Source: Methylobacterium sp. J-026 (GTDB lineage: Bacteria; Pseudomonadota; Alphaproteobacteria; Rhizobiales; Beijerinckiaceae). From it: DNA of 64,000 nt. Both the position numbers and the translations under genes were made by a program. Positions 38,573-47,006 of this stretch are shown one piece after another (the stretch's first letter is position 1; every line of letters begins with the position of its first letter). The DNA lies in contig NZ_JAKSYC010000069.1 in NCBI RefSeq assembly GCF_022829585.1, positions 62,001 through 126,000 on the forward strand, given 5' to 3'. The notes beneath the pieces were generated by a model. That model ran no database searches and was not told the DNA's origin. It was given only the letters and a program-made list of their open reading frames with translations.

Positions 38573-39021
38573 GCGTGGAGCGACCCGTGCACCCCGTCAG
38601 CATCGTGATGATCGAGGACGACGAGGGTCATGCGCGGCTGATCGAGCGCAACATCCGCCGGGCCGGCGTCAACAACGAGATCGTGCCGTTCCAGGACGGA
38701 ACCTCGGCGCTCAAGTACCTGCTCGGGCCGGACGGGTCCGGCGAGGCGAGCGCCCGGCGCCACCTGCTGATCCTCCTCGACCTGAACCTGCCGGATATGA
38801 CCGGCCTGGATATCCTGGAGAAGGTCAAGGCGAACCCCCATACCAGGCGCTCGCCGGTGGTGGTGCTCACCACGACCGACGACAGCCGTGAGATCCAGCG
38901 CTGCTACGACCTCGGCGCGAACGTCTACATCACGAAGCCGGTGAACTACGAGGGCTTCGCCAACGCGATCCGCCAGCTCGGCCTGTTCTTCTCGGTGATG
39001 GAGGTTCCTGAGAACCCATGA
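38569..39021 (+). CDS. Single-domain response regulator (Rcp1-like)
   Basis: 150 residues, receiver domain only. MIEDDEGHARLIERNIRR gives the acidic pocket, Asp71 in LLDLNLPDMTG is the phospho-acceptor, VVVLTTTDD supplies the conserved Thr and YITKPVNYEGF the Lys. The Rcp1-type signature is the extended loop before the phospho-Asp strand (GPDGSGEASARRH). It overlaps the kinase gene by 4 bases and the following kinase gene by 4 bases, and so is likely to shuttle phosphate between the two kinases. Confidence 0.93.
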   Translation: MSVERPVHPVSIVMIEDDEGHARLIERNIRRAGVNNEIVPFQDGTSALKYLLGPDGSGEASARRHLLILLDLNLPDMTGLDILEKVKANPHTRRSPVVVLTTTDDSREIQRCYDLGANVYITKPVNYEGFANAIRQLGLFFSVMEVPENP

Positions 39022-40082
39022 CCGCGGAGCACGCCGGCGCGGACGGGGCCGCCGCGGCGGCGCGGATCCTGTACATCGACGACGATCCGGGCCTCGGCCG
39101 CCTGGTCCGGCGGGCGCTGGAGGCGCGCGGCTACGCGGTGGAACTCTGCCCCAACGGCGCCGAGGGACTGGTCCGGCTCGCGCGGGGCGGGATCGACGCC
39201 GTGGCCCTCGATCATCACATGCCGGGCCAGACGGGGCTCGACCTGCTGCCGGAGATCCGGGCCCTTCCGGGGGCGCCGCCGGTCATCTACGTGACCGGCT
39301 CCGAGGACAGCCGCGTCGCCGTGGCCGCCCTGAAGGCGGGGGCGGTCGATTACGTCTGGAAGGACGTCCAGGGCCAGTTCCGCGAGCTCCTCGGCGAGGC
39401 CGTCGATACCGCCCTCCGGCAGGAGGCGCTGCGGCGGGACAAGGAGCGTGCCGAGGCCGAGATGCGCGAGGCCCGCGACCGGGCCGAATTGCTGCTGCGC
39501 GAGGTCAATCACCGGGTTGCCAATTCCCTGGCCCTGGTGGCAGCCCTGGCCCACATGCAGCGCAATGCCGTGACCGATCCGGCCGCCAAGGCGGCCCTCG
39601 ACGAGATGCAGGCGCGGATCTCGGCGATCGCCGGCATCCATCGCCGCCTCTACACGTCGGACGACGTCGAATCCGTCGCGCTGGACGCCTATCTTGGCAG
39701 CCTCGTCGAGGAGTTGCAGGCAGCCATGCGGGCGGACGGGCGGGACCACGCGATCCGCCTGACCGCCGCGCCGGTGCGGCTCTCCCCGGACAAGGCGGTG
39801 TCGGTGGGCGTGGTGGTGACCGAACTCGTCACCAACGCCTACAAGTATGCCTATCCCCTCGGGACGCCGGGGGAGATCCGGGTCGCCGTGGATCAGGACG
39901 GGTCCGACAACGTCCGCCTCGCGGTCGAGGACGACGGGATCGGCTGGACCGGGGAGGGGGAGATCCGCGGAACCGGCCTCGGCTCGCGGATCGTGCGCGC
40001 CATGGCGACGAACCTGCGCTCCGCCCTCTCCTACGCACCAGGAAGTCCCGGCACCCGCGCCGTCCTGGCGTTCCGGGCCTGA
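39018..40082 (+). CDS. Receiver-HisKA_2/HWE-type hybrid histidine kinase
   Basis: 354 residues. An N-terminal receiver (1-130; Asp65 in ALDHHMPGQTG) is joined by a coiled linker to a HisKA_2 dimerisation region with His165 in LREVNHRVANSLALVAAL. A C-terminal HATPase has VVTELVTNAYKYA, DDGIGW and GTGLGSRIV motifs. No transmembrane segment, so cytoplasmic. Receiver-first HisKA_2 kinases act as intermediates controlled by another kinase; the upstream MHYT kinase and Rcp1-like regulator are obvious partners. HWE/HisKA_2 kinases in Rhizobiales often feed the PhyR general stress response, a possible output here. Confidence 0.88.
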   Translation: MTAEHAGADGAAAAARILYIDDDPGLGRLVRRALEARGYAVELCPNGAEGLVRLARGGIDAVALDHHMPGQTGLDLLPEIRALPGAPPVIYVTGSEDSRVAVAALKAGAVDYVWKDVQGQFRELLGEAVDTALRQEALRRDKERAEAEMREARDRAELLLREVNHRVANSLALVAALAHMQRNAVTDPAAKAALDEMQARISAIAGIHRRLYTSDDVESVALDAYLGSLVEELQAAMRADGRDHAIRLTAAPVRLSPDKAVSVGVVVTELVTNAYKYAYPLGTPGEIRVAVDQDGSDNVRLAVEDDGIGWTGEGEIRGTGLGSRIVRAMATNLRSALSYAPGSPGTRAVLAFRA

Positions 40083-40091
40083 CCCGGCGGA

Positions 40092-40655
40092 TCAGGAATC
40101 CGAACGGCCGGCGATGCGCTCCAGGGCGGCCAGCATCGGCTGCAGGTCCGCCTCCCCGAGGTCGTGGAAGCCGAGGGCCCGCCCCATGAACAGGCCCAGC
40201 ACCGCGAAGAACAGCACGGAGCCTTCGCCCGGGCAGGCGCCCTCGATCCGGCCGAGACGGCCCAGCTGATCCGCCACGAAGGCGCGGTAATCCTGCAGGG
40301 CGTCCGGGGATTCGATCGAGGCGACGAGCAGGGCGCGGGACGATTCGTCGTCGTTGCCGTAATGCCCGCGGACATGCGCGACCATCGCCCGGGGAAGCTG
40401 CGACGGGCCGGGCGGGATCGCGGCCTCGCAGGCGGCGATCTCCTCCCGCAGCTGAGTGAGCTTCCTGGCGACCAGCGCCGCGATCAGGGCGTCCTTCGAT
40501 GCATAATGGTGCAGCACGCCGCCCTTGCTCAACCCCGCCTCGGCCGCGACCGCGTCGATGGTCAGGGCCCGTGAGCCCCCCTTCAGGAGGACTGCGGCGG
40601 CCGCTTCGAGAATGATCCCGGGCCGCTCCGCCAGCCGCTTGCGCTTCGCCTGCAT
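40092..40655 (-). CDS. TetR-family repressor of the adjacent RND pump
   Basis: 187 residues. The N-terminal helix-turn-helix (about 30-55) reads LTIDAVAAEAGLSKGGVLHHYASKDALIAAL, a clear TetR signature. The C-terminal ligand domain is short and helical. It diverges from the RND operon across 70 bases that contain an ACCG-N6-CGGT palindrome, so it most likely represses the pump and itself. The ligand is unknown. Confidence 0.9.
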   Translation of the reverse strand: MQAKRKRLAERPGIILEAAAAVLLKGGSRALTIDAVAAEAGLSKGGVLHHYASKDALIAALVARKLTQLREEIAACEAAIPPGPSQLPRAMVAHVRGHYGNDDESSRALLVASIESPDALQDYRAFVADQLGRLGRIEGACPGEGSVLFFAVLGLFMGRALGFHDLGEADLQPMLAALERIAGRSDS

Positions 40656-40673
40656 CGAACACCTGCATTAAAA

Positions 40674-40687
40674 ACCGACTGGACGGT
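40674..40687. promoter_or_regulatory. Candidate TetR operator
   Basis: ACCGACTGGACGGT, an ACCG-N6-CGGT interrupted palindrome, lies midway in the 70-bp divergent spacer between the tetR-type gene and the first pump gene. Spacing and symmetry fit a site covering both promoters. Confidence 0.55.
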
Positions 40688-40725
40688 ATGTAACGATTGG
40701 GCTAGGAACGCGCCACGCCGATCTT

Positions 40726-41856
40726 ATGAGCCCGGCCACCACGGTCGACCGCATGACCCGCTGCTCCGCTCACGATCCTGCCCGACTTCTCTGGGCGATA
40801 ACGGTCTTCGGCTGGATCGGGTGCGCCCGCGCCGAGCCGATCGTCATCGGTGGCCCGACGCTGGCGCGTGTCAGGGTCATCGAGGCCCGCCGGACGCCGA
40901 TGGCCTCCGAGGTGGTGCTCACGGGCGATATCCAGGCCCAGGCTCAGGTCAACGTGGCGTTCCGCACGAACGGCAAGGTCGCCGAGCGGCGGGTGGAGGT
41001 CGGCGACCACGTGGCGGCCGACCAGGTCCTGGCCGTGCTGGAGCCACTGACCCAGCAGGCGAATCTCGACAACGCCCGGGCCGCGCTGAACTCGGCGGAG
41101 GCGCTGCTGACCCAGGCGAAGATGTCCTTCGAGCGCCAGAAGCAGCTCCTGGCCGGGGGCTTCACCACCCGCTCGACCTACGACAACGCCGAGCAGGAAC
41201 TGCGCACGACCCAGGCCGCCGTCGATTCGGCGCGGGCCGCCCTCGGCACCGTGCAGGAGCAGTTCGCCTACACGGAACTCCGGGCCGGCGTCGCCGGGAT
41301 CGTGACCAGCCGCAGCTTCGAGGTCGGTCAGGTCGTCCAGTCGGGCCAGACCGTGCTGGTCCTCGCGCAAGACGGGCCGCGGGACGCGGTGTTCAACGTC
41401 TACGAGTCGCTGCTCGCGCAAAAGCCGGCCGACAGCACCATCGCGGTGGCCCTGCAGGCCGATCCCACGGTCACGGCGACCGGGACGGTGCGCGAGGTCT
41501 CGCCGACCGTGGATTCCGCGAGCGGCACGGTCCGCGTGAAGATCGGGCTCCGGGCGACGCCGCCCGCCATGGGGCTGGGCGCCGTGGTGGTCGGACGCGG
41601 GCGGTTCGCCCCGCACGACACGGTGGTCCTGCCGTGGTCGGCGCTCTACCGCTACGACGGCCACCCCGCGGTGTGGATCTTCGATCCGGGGGCGCGGACC
41701 GTGTCGGTCCGCGCCGTGGAGATCGACCGGTTCGGGCCCGACATCATCGCGCTGAAGCGCGGCGTCGAGCCGGGGGAGCGCGTGGTCGTCGCCGGCATCC
41801 AGTTCCTGCGGCCCGGCCAGACCGTGGCGGCCGCCGAAATCGAGGGCGGCCGATGA
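40726..41856 (+). CDS. RND efflux membrane fusion protein, first of two (TriA-like)
   Basis: 376 residues from the ATG at 40726 (an ATG at 40753 is an alternative that shortens the signal). A signal segment at about 20-35 is followed by the lipoyl-like half motif GKVAERRVEVGDHVAADQVLAVLEP, a long alpha hairpin (about 105-180), the second lipoyl half FAYTELRAGVAGIVTSRSFEVGQVV and a beta-barrel domain. It links the inner-membrane pump to an outer-membrane channel. No lipobox is visible. It overlaps the second fusion protein gene by 4 bases. Confidence 0.9.
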   Translation: MSPATTVDRMTRCSAHDPARLLWAITVFGWIGCARAEPIVIGGPTLARVRVIEARRTPMASEVVLTGDIQAQAQVNVAFRTNGKVAERRVEVGDHVAADQVLAVLEPLTQQANLDNARAALNSAEALLTQAKMSFERQKQLLAGGFTTRSTYDNAEQELRTTQAAVDSARAALGTVQEQFAYTELRAGVAGIVTSRSFEVGQVVQSGQTVLVLAQDGPRDAVFNVYESLLAQKPADSTIAVALQADPTVTATGTVREVSPTVDSASGTVRVKIGLRATPPAMGLGAVVVGRGRFAPHDTVVLPWSALYRYDGHPAVWIFDPGARTVSVRAVEIDRFGPDIIALKRGVEPGERVVVAGIQFLRPGQTVAAAEIEGGR

Positions 41857-42953
41857 GAACGCGCGCGATCCTGACCCTCGGCGCCGTCGCGGCGCTCGGC
41901 GGCTGCAACGATCGCGCCGGCGGCGCCGATCCCCATGCCGCCGCCGCGCCCGTCAGGCCGGTGCTGACGCAGGTCGCCGAGCCGAGCGACAGGATCACCC
42001 TGGGCCCCTTCGCCGGCACCGTGGAACCGCGCTATCAGGCTCAGCTCGGTTTCCAGATCCCCGGCCGGATGGTGGCGCGCGACGTCACGGTCGGCGACAT
42101 CGTCACGAAGGGCCAGCGCCTCGCCGCGCTCGACGTCATCGTCACGCGCTTCGACCTGACCCGCGCCGAGGCCGACCTCGTCGATGCCCGCGCCCAGGCC
42201 GAGAACGCGGAATCCGCCGAGGGGCGGACCCGCCGCCTCATGGCGGGCAACAGCGTCGCGCAGGCCACCCTCGATCAGGCGGTGGCCAAGCGCGAGACCG
42301 CGCGGGCGCGGCTCGATCAAGCCCAGGCCAGCCTCCAGAAGGCCCGCGACCAGATGGGCTACACCGAGCTCAAGGCCGAGTTCGACGGCGTCGTCACGCA
42401 GCGCCAAGCCGAGATCGGGCAGGTGCTGAGCGCCGGGCAGGCCGTGGTGACCGTGGCCCGGCCGGAGGTGCGCGAGGCCGTGGTCGACATCCCGGAAGCC
42501 TATGTCGGCGCCCTGCCGCCGGACTGCACCTTCACCGTCGCGCTCCAGAGCGCCCCGGAACTGACCGCGACGGGCCGGGTGCGCGAGATCGCGCCGCTCG
42601 CCGAAGCGGGCACGCGCTCGAAGCGGATCCGCATCGCCCTGGACAATCCGGGGCCCGCCTTCCGCCTGGGCGCGACGGTCGACGTGGCGCTCACCAGCAC
42701 GGTTCAGCGCCGCTTCCTGCTGCCGCCCTCGGCGCTGCTGGAGGAGGGCGGTCACCACGCGGTCTGGGTCGTCTCGGCCGACGGCAAGTCGGTGGCGCGC
42801 CGTGCGGTGACGCTGGCCGCCGGGCGCGACCGCGCGGATCCGAGCCGCGTCGCGGTCATCGAGGGCCTCCAGGCCGGGGAGCGCGTCGTCATCGCCGGCG
42901 TCCACGCGCTGAGAGACGGTCAGGCCGTGCGCCTGGGCGACGGCGCCGTTTGA
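41853..42953 (+). CDS. RND efflux membrane fusion protein, second of two (TriB-like), lipoprotein
   Basis: 366 residues. The N-terminus has a lipobox (AALGGC, Cys near residue 17). Lipoyl halves are GRMVARDVTVGDIVTKGQRLAALD and MGYTELKAEFDGVVTQRQAEIGQVLSAGQ, with an alpha hairpin between them and a beta-barrel after. It shares its overall layout with the preceding protein but is divergent in sequence, so the pair is not a recent duplication. Two fusion proteins with one pump is the TriABC arrangement of Pseudomonas. The RND gene follows 22 bases later. Confidence 0.9.
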   Translation: MRTRAILTLGAVAALGGCNDRAGGADPHAAAAPVRPVLTQVAEPSDRITLGPFAGTVEPRYQAQLGFQIPGRMVARDVTVGDIVTKGQRLAALDVIVTRFDLTRAEADLVDARAQAENAESAEGRTRRLMAGNSVAQATLDQAVAKRETARARLDQAQASLQKARDQMGYTELKAEFDGVVTQRQAEIGQVLSAGQAVVTVARPEVREAVVDIPEAYVGALPPDCTFTVALQSAPELTATGRVREIAPLAEAGTRSKRIRIALDNPGPAFRLGATVDVALTSTVQRRFLLPPSALLEEGGHHAVWVVSADGKSVARRAVTLAAGRDRADPSRVAVIEGLQAGERVVIAGVHALRDGQAVRLGDGAV

Positions 42954-42975
42954 GCGGGCGGCAGGGGCTTTCCCA

Positions 42976-45900
42976 GTGACGAACTTCAACCTCTCCGACT
43001 GGGCGCTCGGGCATCGCTCGTTCGTCTGGTTCCTGATGCTCGTCGCCCTCGTGGCCGGCGTGATGGCCTATTCCCGCCTCGGCCGGGAGGAGGATCCGCC
43101 CTTCACGATCAAGACCATGGTGGTCCAGACGACGTGGCCGGGCGCAACCATCAAGGACACCCTCGATCAGGTCACCGACCGGGTCGAGAAGGAGCTGCAG
43201 CAGCTTAACGGCCTCGATTACGTGCGCAGCTACACGACGCCCGGCTCGTCCACGGTCTTCGTGCAGTTCCGCGACACGCTCAAGAAGAGCGAGATCCAGC
43301 CGGCCTTCTATCAGGTCCGCAAGCGGCTCGCCGACATCAAGGGCCAGTTCCCGGACGGCGTGCAGGGTCCGTTCTTCAACGACGAGTTCGGTGACGTCTA
43401 CGGCAACATCTACGCCTTCACGGCCGACGGCCTGACCTATCGGCAATTGCGCGACTACGTCGAGGGCGTCCGGACCGAGGTGCTGCGGGTGCCCGACATC
43501 GGCAAGACCCAGCTGATCGGCACCCAGGCCGAGACGATCTTCCTCGATTTCTCGACGCGCAAGCTCGCGGGCTACGGCATCGACTTCTCCGCCCTGATCA
43601 AGGCGCTTCAGGCGCAGAACGCGGTCTCGGCCTCGGGCGTCGTCCAGGCCGGTCCCGAGCGCGTCTCGCTGCGGGTCAGCGGCTCCTTCGCGTCCGAGGC
43701 CGCGCTCCAGGACTTCAATCTGCGGGTGAACGACCGCTTCTTCCGCCTCGCCGACATCGCCGAGATCAGCCGCGGCTACGAGGATCCGCCGTCGCCGCTG
43801 TTCCGGGTCGACGGCAAGCCCGCGATCGGCCTCGCCATCGCCATGCGGCCCGGTGCCAACCTGCTGCATTTCGGCGACGCGCTGAAGGAGCGGATGCGGC
43901 TGATCGAGGCCAAGCTGCCCGTGGGTGTCGGCGTCCATCTCGTCTCCGATCAGCCCAGACAGGTCGAGCACGCGGTCGGCGGCTTCACCGAGGCCCTGGT
44001 CGAGGCGGTGATCATCGTGCTCGCGGTGAGCTTCGTCAGCCTCGGCGTGCGCGCCGGTCTCGTGGTCTCCGTGTCGATCCCGCTCGTCCTGGCGATCGTG
44101 TTCGTGGTCATGCAGATCATGGACGTCACCCTGCAGCGCATCTCGCTCGGCGCCCTGATCATCGCGCTGGGCCTGCTGGTCGACGACGCCATGATCACCG
44201 TGGAGATGATGGTCGCGCGCCTGGAGCGGGGCGACACGCTCCGGAAGGCGGCGACCTTCGCCTACACCTCCACGGCGTTCCCGATGCTCACCGGGACCCT
44301 GGTCACCGTGGCGGGCTTCCTGCCGATCGGCTTCAACGGCTCGGGGGCGGGGGAGTACACCTACTCGCTCTTCGTGGTGATCGCGGCCGCGCTGCTGGTC
44401 TCATGGGTCGTGGCGGTGCTGTTCGCGCCGCTCATCGGCGTGACGCTGCTGCCGAAGACCATGAAGCACCACAGCGAGTCGCGTGGGCTGTTCACCCGCC
44501 TGTTCACGGCGGCCCTGCGCATCGCCATGCGCTGGCACTGGACCACGGTCGTGACCTGCCTCGCGGTGATGGCCGTGGCGATCGTCGGCATGGGCCACGT
44601 CCAGCAGCAGTTCTTCCCGTCCTCCGACCGCTCCGAACTGCTGGTCGATCTGACCCTGCCGCAGAACGCCACCATCGCCGAGACCCGGGCGCAGATGGAT
44701 CGCTTCGAGGCGACGCTGAAGGACGATCCCGACGTGTCGAGCTGGTCCTCCTATGTCGGGCAGGGCGCCGTGCGCTTCTACCTGCCCCTCGACCAGCAGC
44801 TCGCCAACGCGTTCTTCGGGCAGATCGTGATCGTGACGAAATCCCTCGGCATCCGCGACCGGGTGATGGCGCGCCTTCAGGAGTTCGCCCAGCGCGACTT
44901 CGTCGGCACCGACGTGCTGGTGCAGCCGCTCAGCCTCGGGCCGCCGGTGGGACGGCCGGTCCAGTACCGTCTGAGCGGGCCCGACATGGAGACGGTGCGC
45001 CATCTCGCCCTCGACCTCGCCAACGTGGTCGCCACCGACCGGCGCCTGGACGTGCCGACCTTCGACTGGAACGAGCCCGGTAAGGTCCTGCGGGTCGAGA
45101 TCCTCCAGGACAAGGCGCGCCAGCTCGGCGTATCGAGCCAGGACGTCGCGGGCATCCTCAACGGTATCGAGGGCGGCCAGTCGATCACGCAGGTGCGCGA
45201 CTCGATCTACCTCGTGAACGTCGTCGGCCGGGCCCGGGCGGCCGAGCGGTCCTCGCTCGACACCCTGCAATCGCTCCAGGTCGGGCTGGCCAACGGGTCC
45301 GTGGTGCCGCTCCTCGCCTTCGCGCGGATCGGCTACGACCTCGAACAGCCAATCGTCTGGCGCCGCGACCGGCTGCCCACGGTGACGGTGCGCGCGACGA
45401 TCCACGATTCGACCCAGCCCGCCACCATCGTCGCCGCCCTGCAGCCGGGGATCGACGCCTACGTGAAGGCGCTGCCGGAGGGCTACACCCTCCAGACCGG
45501 CGGAGCGGTGGAGGAGTCGGCCAAGGGCCAGGGTCCCATCGCCGCCGTGGTCCCGGTGATGCTGCTCGCCATGGCGTTCTTCCTGATGGTGCAGCTCCAG
45601 AGCGTCGGGCGGATGCTGCTCGTCTTCGCCGTGGCGCCCCTGGGGCTGATCGGCGTGGTGCCGGCGCTGCTGCTGTTCGACAAGCCGATGGGCTTCGTCG
45701 CCATCCTGGGGATCCTGGCGCTCGTCGGCATCATCATCCGCAACGCGGTGATCCTGGTGAGCCAGATCGAGGAGTTCCGGGCGGAGGGCATGGCGCCCTG
45801 GGACGCGGTCTACGAGGCGACGCACCACCGGATGCGACCGATCCTGCTCACCGCCGCGGCCGCGAGCCTCGGGCTGATCCCCATCGCCCGCGAGGTGTTC

Positions 45901-46035
45901 TGGGGGCCGATGGCCTTCGCGATGATCGGCGGAATCCTGGCGGCCACGCTCCTCACGCTGCTGTTCCTGCCCGCCCTCTATGTCGGCTGCTACCGCATCC
46001 GGCCCAAGAGCGGCGGGGCCTCGCACACCGCCTGA
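42976..46035 (+). CDS. RND family multidrug efflux pump (TriC-like)
   Basis: 1019 residues, GTG start. Twelve membrane helices and two large periplasmic loops. FNLSDWALGHRSFVWFLML at the start, RLGREEDPPFTIKTMVVQ in the first loop and LGLLVDDAMITVEMMVARLE in helix 4 (the proton-relay Asp pair) are typical of the hydrophobe/amphiphile efflux branch. The early REEDP-FTIKTM pattern matches TriC-type pumps. No outer-membrane channel gene is nearby; like TriABC it probably recruits a TolC/OpmH-like channel from elsewhere. Substrates unknown. Confidence 0.93.
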   Translation: MTNFNLSDWALGHRSFVWFLMLVALVAGVMAYSRLGREEDPPFTIKTMVVQTTWPGATIKDTLDQVTDRVEKELQQLNGLDYVRSYTTPGSSTVFVQFRDTLKKSEIQPAFYQVRKRLADIKGQFPDGVQGPFFNDEFGDVYGNIYAFTADGLTYRQLRDYVEGVRTEVLRVPDIGKTQLIGTQAETIFLDFSTRKLAGYGIDFSALIKALQAQNAVSASGVVQAGPERVSLRVSGSFASEAALQDFNLRVNDRFFRLADIAEISRGYEDPPSPLFRVDGKPAIGLAIAMRPGANLLHFGDALKERMRLIEAKLPVGVGVHLVSDQPRQVEHAVGGFTEALVEAVIIVLAVSFVSLGVRAGLVVSVSIPLVLAIVFVVMQIMDVTLQRISLGALIIALGLLVDDAMITVEMMVARLERGDTLRKAATFAYTSTAFPMLTGTLVTVAGFLPIGFNGSGAGEYTYSLFVVIAAALLVSWVVAVLFAPLIGVTLLPKTMKHHSESRGLFTRLFTAALRIAMRWHWTTVVTCLAVMAVAIVGMGHVQQQFFPSSDRSELLVDLTLPQNATIAETRAQMDRFEATLKDDPDVSSWSSYVGQGAVRFYLPLDQQLANAFFGQIVIVTKSLGIRDRVMARLQEFAQRDFVGTDVLVQPLSLGPPVGRPVQYRLSGPDMETVRHLALDLANVVATDRRLDVPTFDWNEPGKVLRVEILQDKARQLGVSSQDVAGILNGIEGGQSITQVRDSIYLVNVVGRARAAERSSLDTLQSLQVGLANGSVVPLLAFARIGYDLEQPIVWRRDRLPTVTVRATIHDSTQPATIVAALQPGIDAYVKALPEGYTLQTGGAVEESAKGQGPIAAVVPVMLLAMAFFLMVQLQSVGRMLLVFAVAPLGLIGVVPALLLFDKPMGFVAILGILALVGIIIRNAVILVSQIEEFRAEGMAPWDAVYEATHHRMRPILLTAAAASLGLIPIAREVFWGPMAFAMIGGILAATLLTLLFLPALYVGCYRIRPKSGGASHTA

Positions 46036-46080
46036 TCACCGGCGGACGGGATCGCAGCGCGCACAGGGCGCTGCGAGACG

Positions 46081-46121
46081 CGGTCGACCCGCCCCTTCGC
46101 CCCCTCAGGGCGGGTCGACCG
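46081..46121 (+). terminator. Large hairpin after the RND operon
   Basis: A perfect 13-bp stem CGGTCGACCCGCC / GGCGGGTCGACCG with a 15-base loop, 45 bases after the pump stop. The stem is strong but no T-tract follows, so it may end transcription with Rho or act as a 3' stabiliser. Confidence 0.55.
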
Positions 46122-46211
46122 TCATCGGATTCGGACGGCTCCGGTCGCGCAGCGCGGCAACCAATCGCCGCGCCGCGCATAGGGTGGTGTGGAACGAGGA
46201 GTCCCATCCGC

Positions 46212-46433
46212 ATGAACGCCTTCATCGCCGTGGTCCTGGTCTGCGCCAACGGCCTCGCCCAGGAGGCCTGCACGGACGATCAGGCCCTGGAGGTGCGCAA
46301 GGTCCGCGTCGCCAACGAACTCGGCTGCGCCACCGGCTGGCAGGAGATCATCGCCCGCACCGAGCGGCGCGACGAGATCGGCAAGAGCGCCTATCTCAAG
46401 ACGGAGTGCCGCCGGGTGAAGGCAGAGCCGTGA
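46212..46433 (+). CDS. Small exported cysteine-containing protein, unknown
   Basis: 73 residues. A short hydrophobic N-terminus MNAFIAVVLVCANGLA with a plausible signal cleavage is followed by a compact domain with three further cysteines (ACTDDQA, LGCATGW, TECRRV), suggesting disulphides. AACGAGGAGTCCC precedes the ATG. This short pattern recurs in small Methylobacterium proteins as far as I can judge, but I cannot name a family. It converges with the pterin dehydratase gene. Confidence 0.55.
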   Translation: MNAFIAVVLVCANGLAQEACTDDQALEVRKVRVANELGCATGWQEIIARTERRDEIGKSAYLKTECRRVKAEP

Positions 46434-46441
46434 CGGCCGCG

Positions 46442-46819
46442 CTACCGCTCGTACTTGATGTAGGCGAAGCGCGGATCGGTGGGCGTCCCTTCGAGGCCCT
46501 GGCCCTCCAGCCCGGGCTGCCAGGACACGACCTCCTCGATCTTCCGCGCCAGGGCGAAGTCCTTGTCGGTGATGCCCTTGGCGGCGTGGTTCATCAGCCG
46601 CACCTCGACCCAGGCGTAGGACGCGGTCAGGTCAGGGTGGTGCCAGGCCGCCTCGGCGAGGTGCCCCACGGTGTTGATCACCATGAGCGTGCTCTTCCAG
46701 CCGGAGGTCTTGTAGGTCCGGCGGATCCAGCCGTCCTCCAGCCGCCAGGCGGGCAATTCGGCCTTGAGCCGCGCCTCCACGGTCGCGTCGTCCAATGCGC
46801 CTTCACGTCGCTCGGTCAT
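46442..46819 (-). CDS. phhB: 4a-hydroxytetrahydrobiopterin dehydratase (pterin carbinolamine dehydratase)
   Basis: 125 residues from the ATG at 46819. Core motif: the first active-site region KSTLMVINTVGHLAEAAWHHPDL gives the catalytic His-Xn-His-His-Pro arrangement, followed by YAWVEVRLMNHAAKGITDKDFALA with the third histidine. It dehydrates the carbinolamine pterin formed by phenylalanine hydroxylase, though bacteria also carry PCD-like proteins linked to molybdopterin metabolism. No hydroxylase gene is nearby. The C-terminus is about 20 residues longer than the minimal domain. Confidence 0.85.
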   Translation of the reverse strand: MTERREGALDDATVEARLKAELPAWRLEDGWIRRTYKTSGWKSTLMVINTVGHLAEAAWHHPDLTASYAWVEVRLMNHAAKGITDKDFALARKIEEVVSWQPGLEGQGLEGTPTDPRFAYIKYER

Positions 46820-47006
46820 GTCCGGCGTCCCTCTCAAGTCGGTCCCGCGCGGCAGGGTGCCGCCGCATCCTGTCCTGCGCAAGCGGTCCCATCCGGTGGA
46901 CGCCGCGCTATGCGGGCCCTATGACCTTTTTCCAATGGCGCCGGGACAAGTCCGCACCCCAGTCTGCCGGCTTTCAAGACTGCGCAATACGATGGGAGAA
47001 GGCGTG

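Noticed and set aside
46442-46819. Phenylalanine catabolism operon around the pterin dehydratase
   Set aside because: No hydroxylase or biopterin gene lies nearby, so only the single gene is supported.
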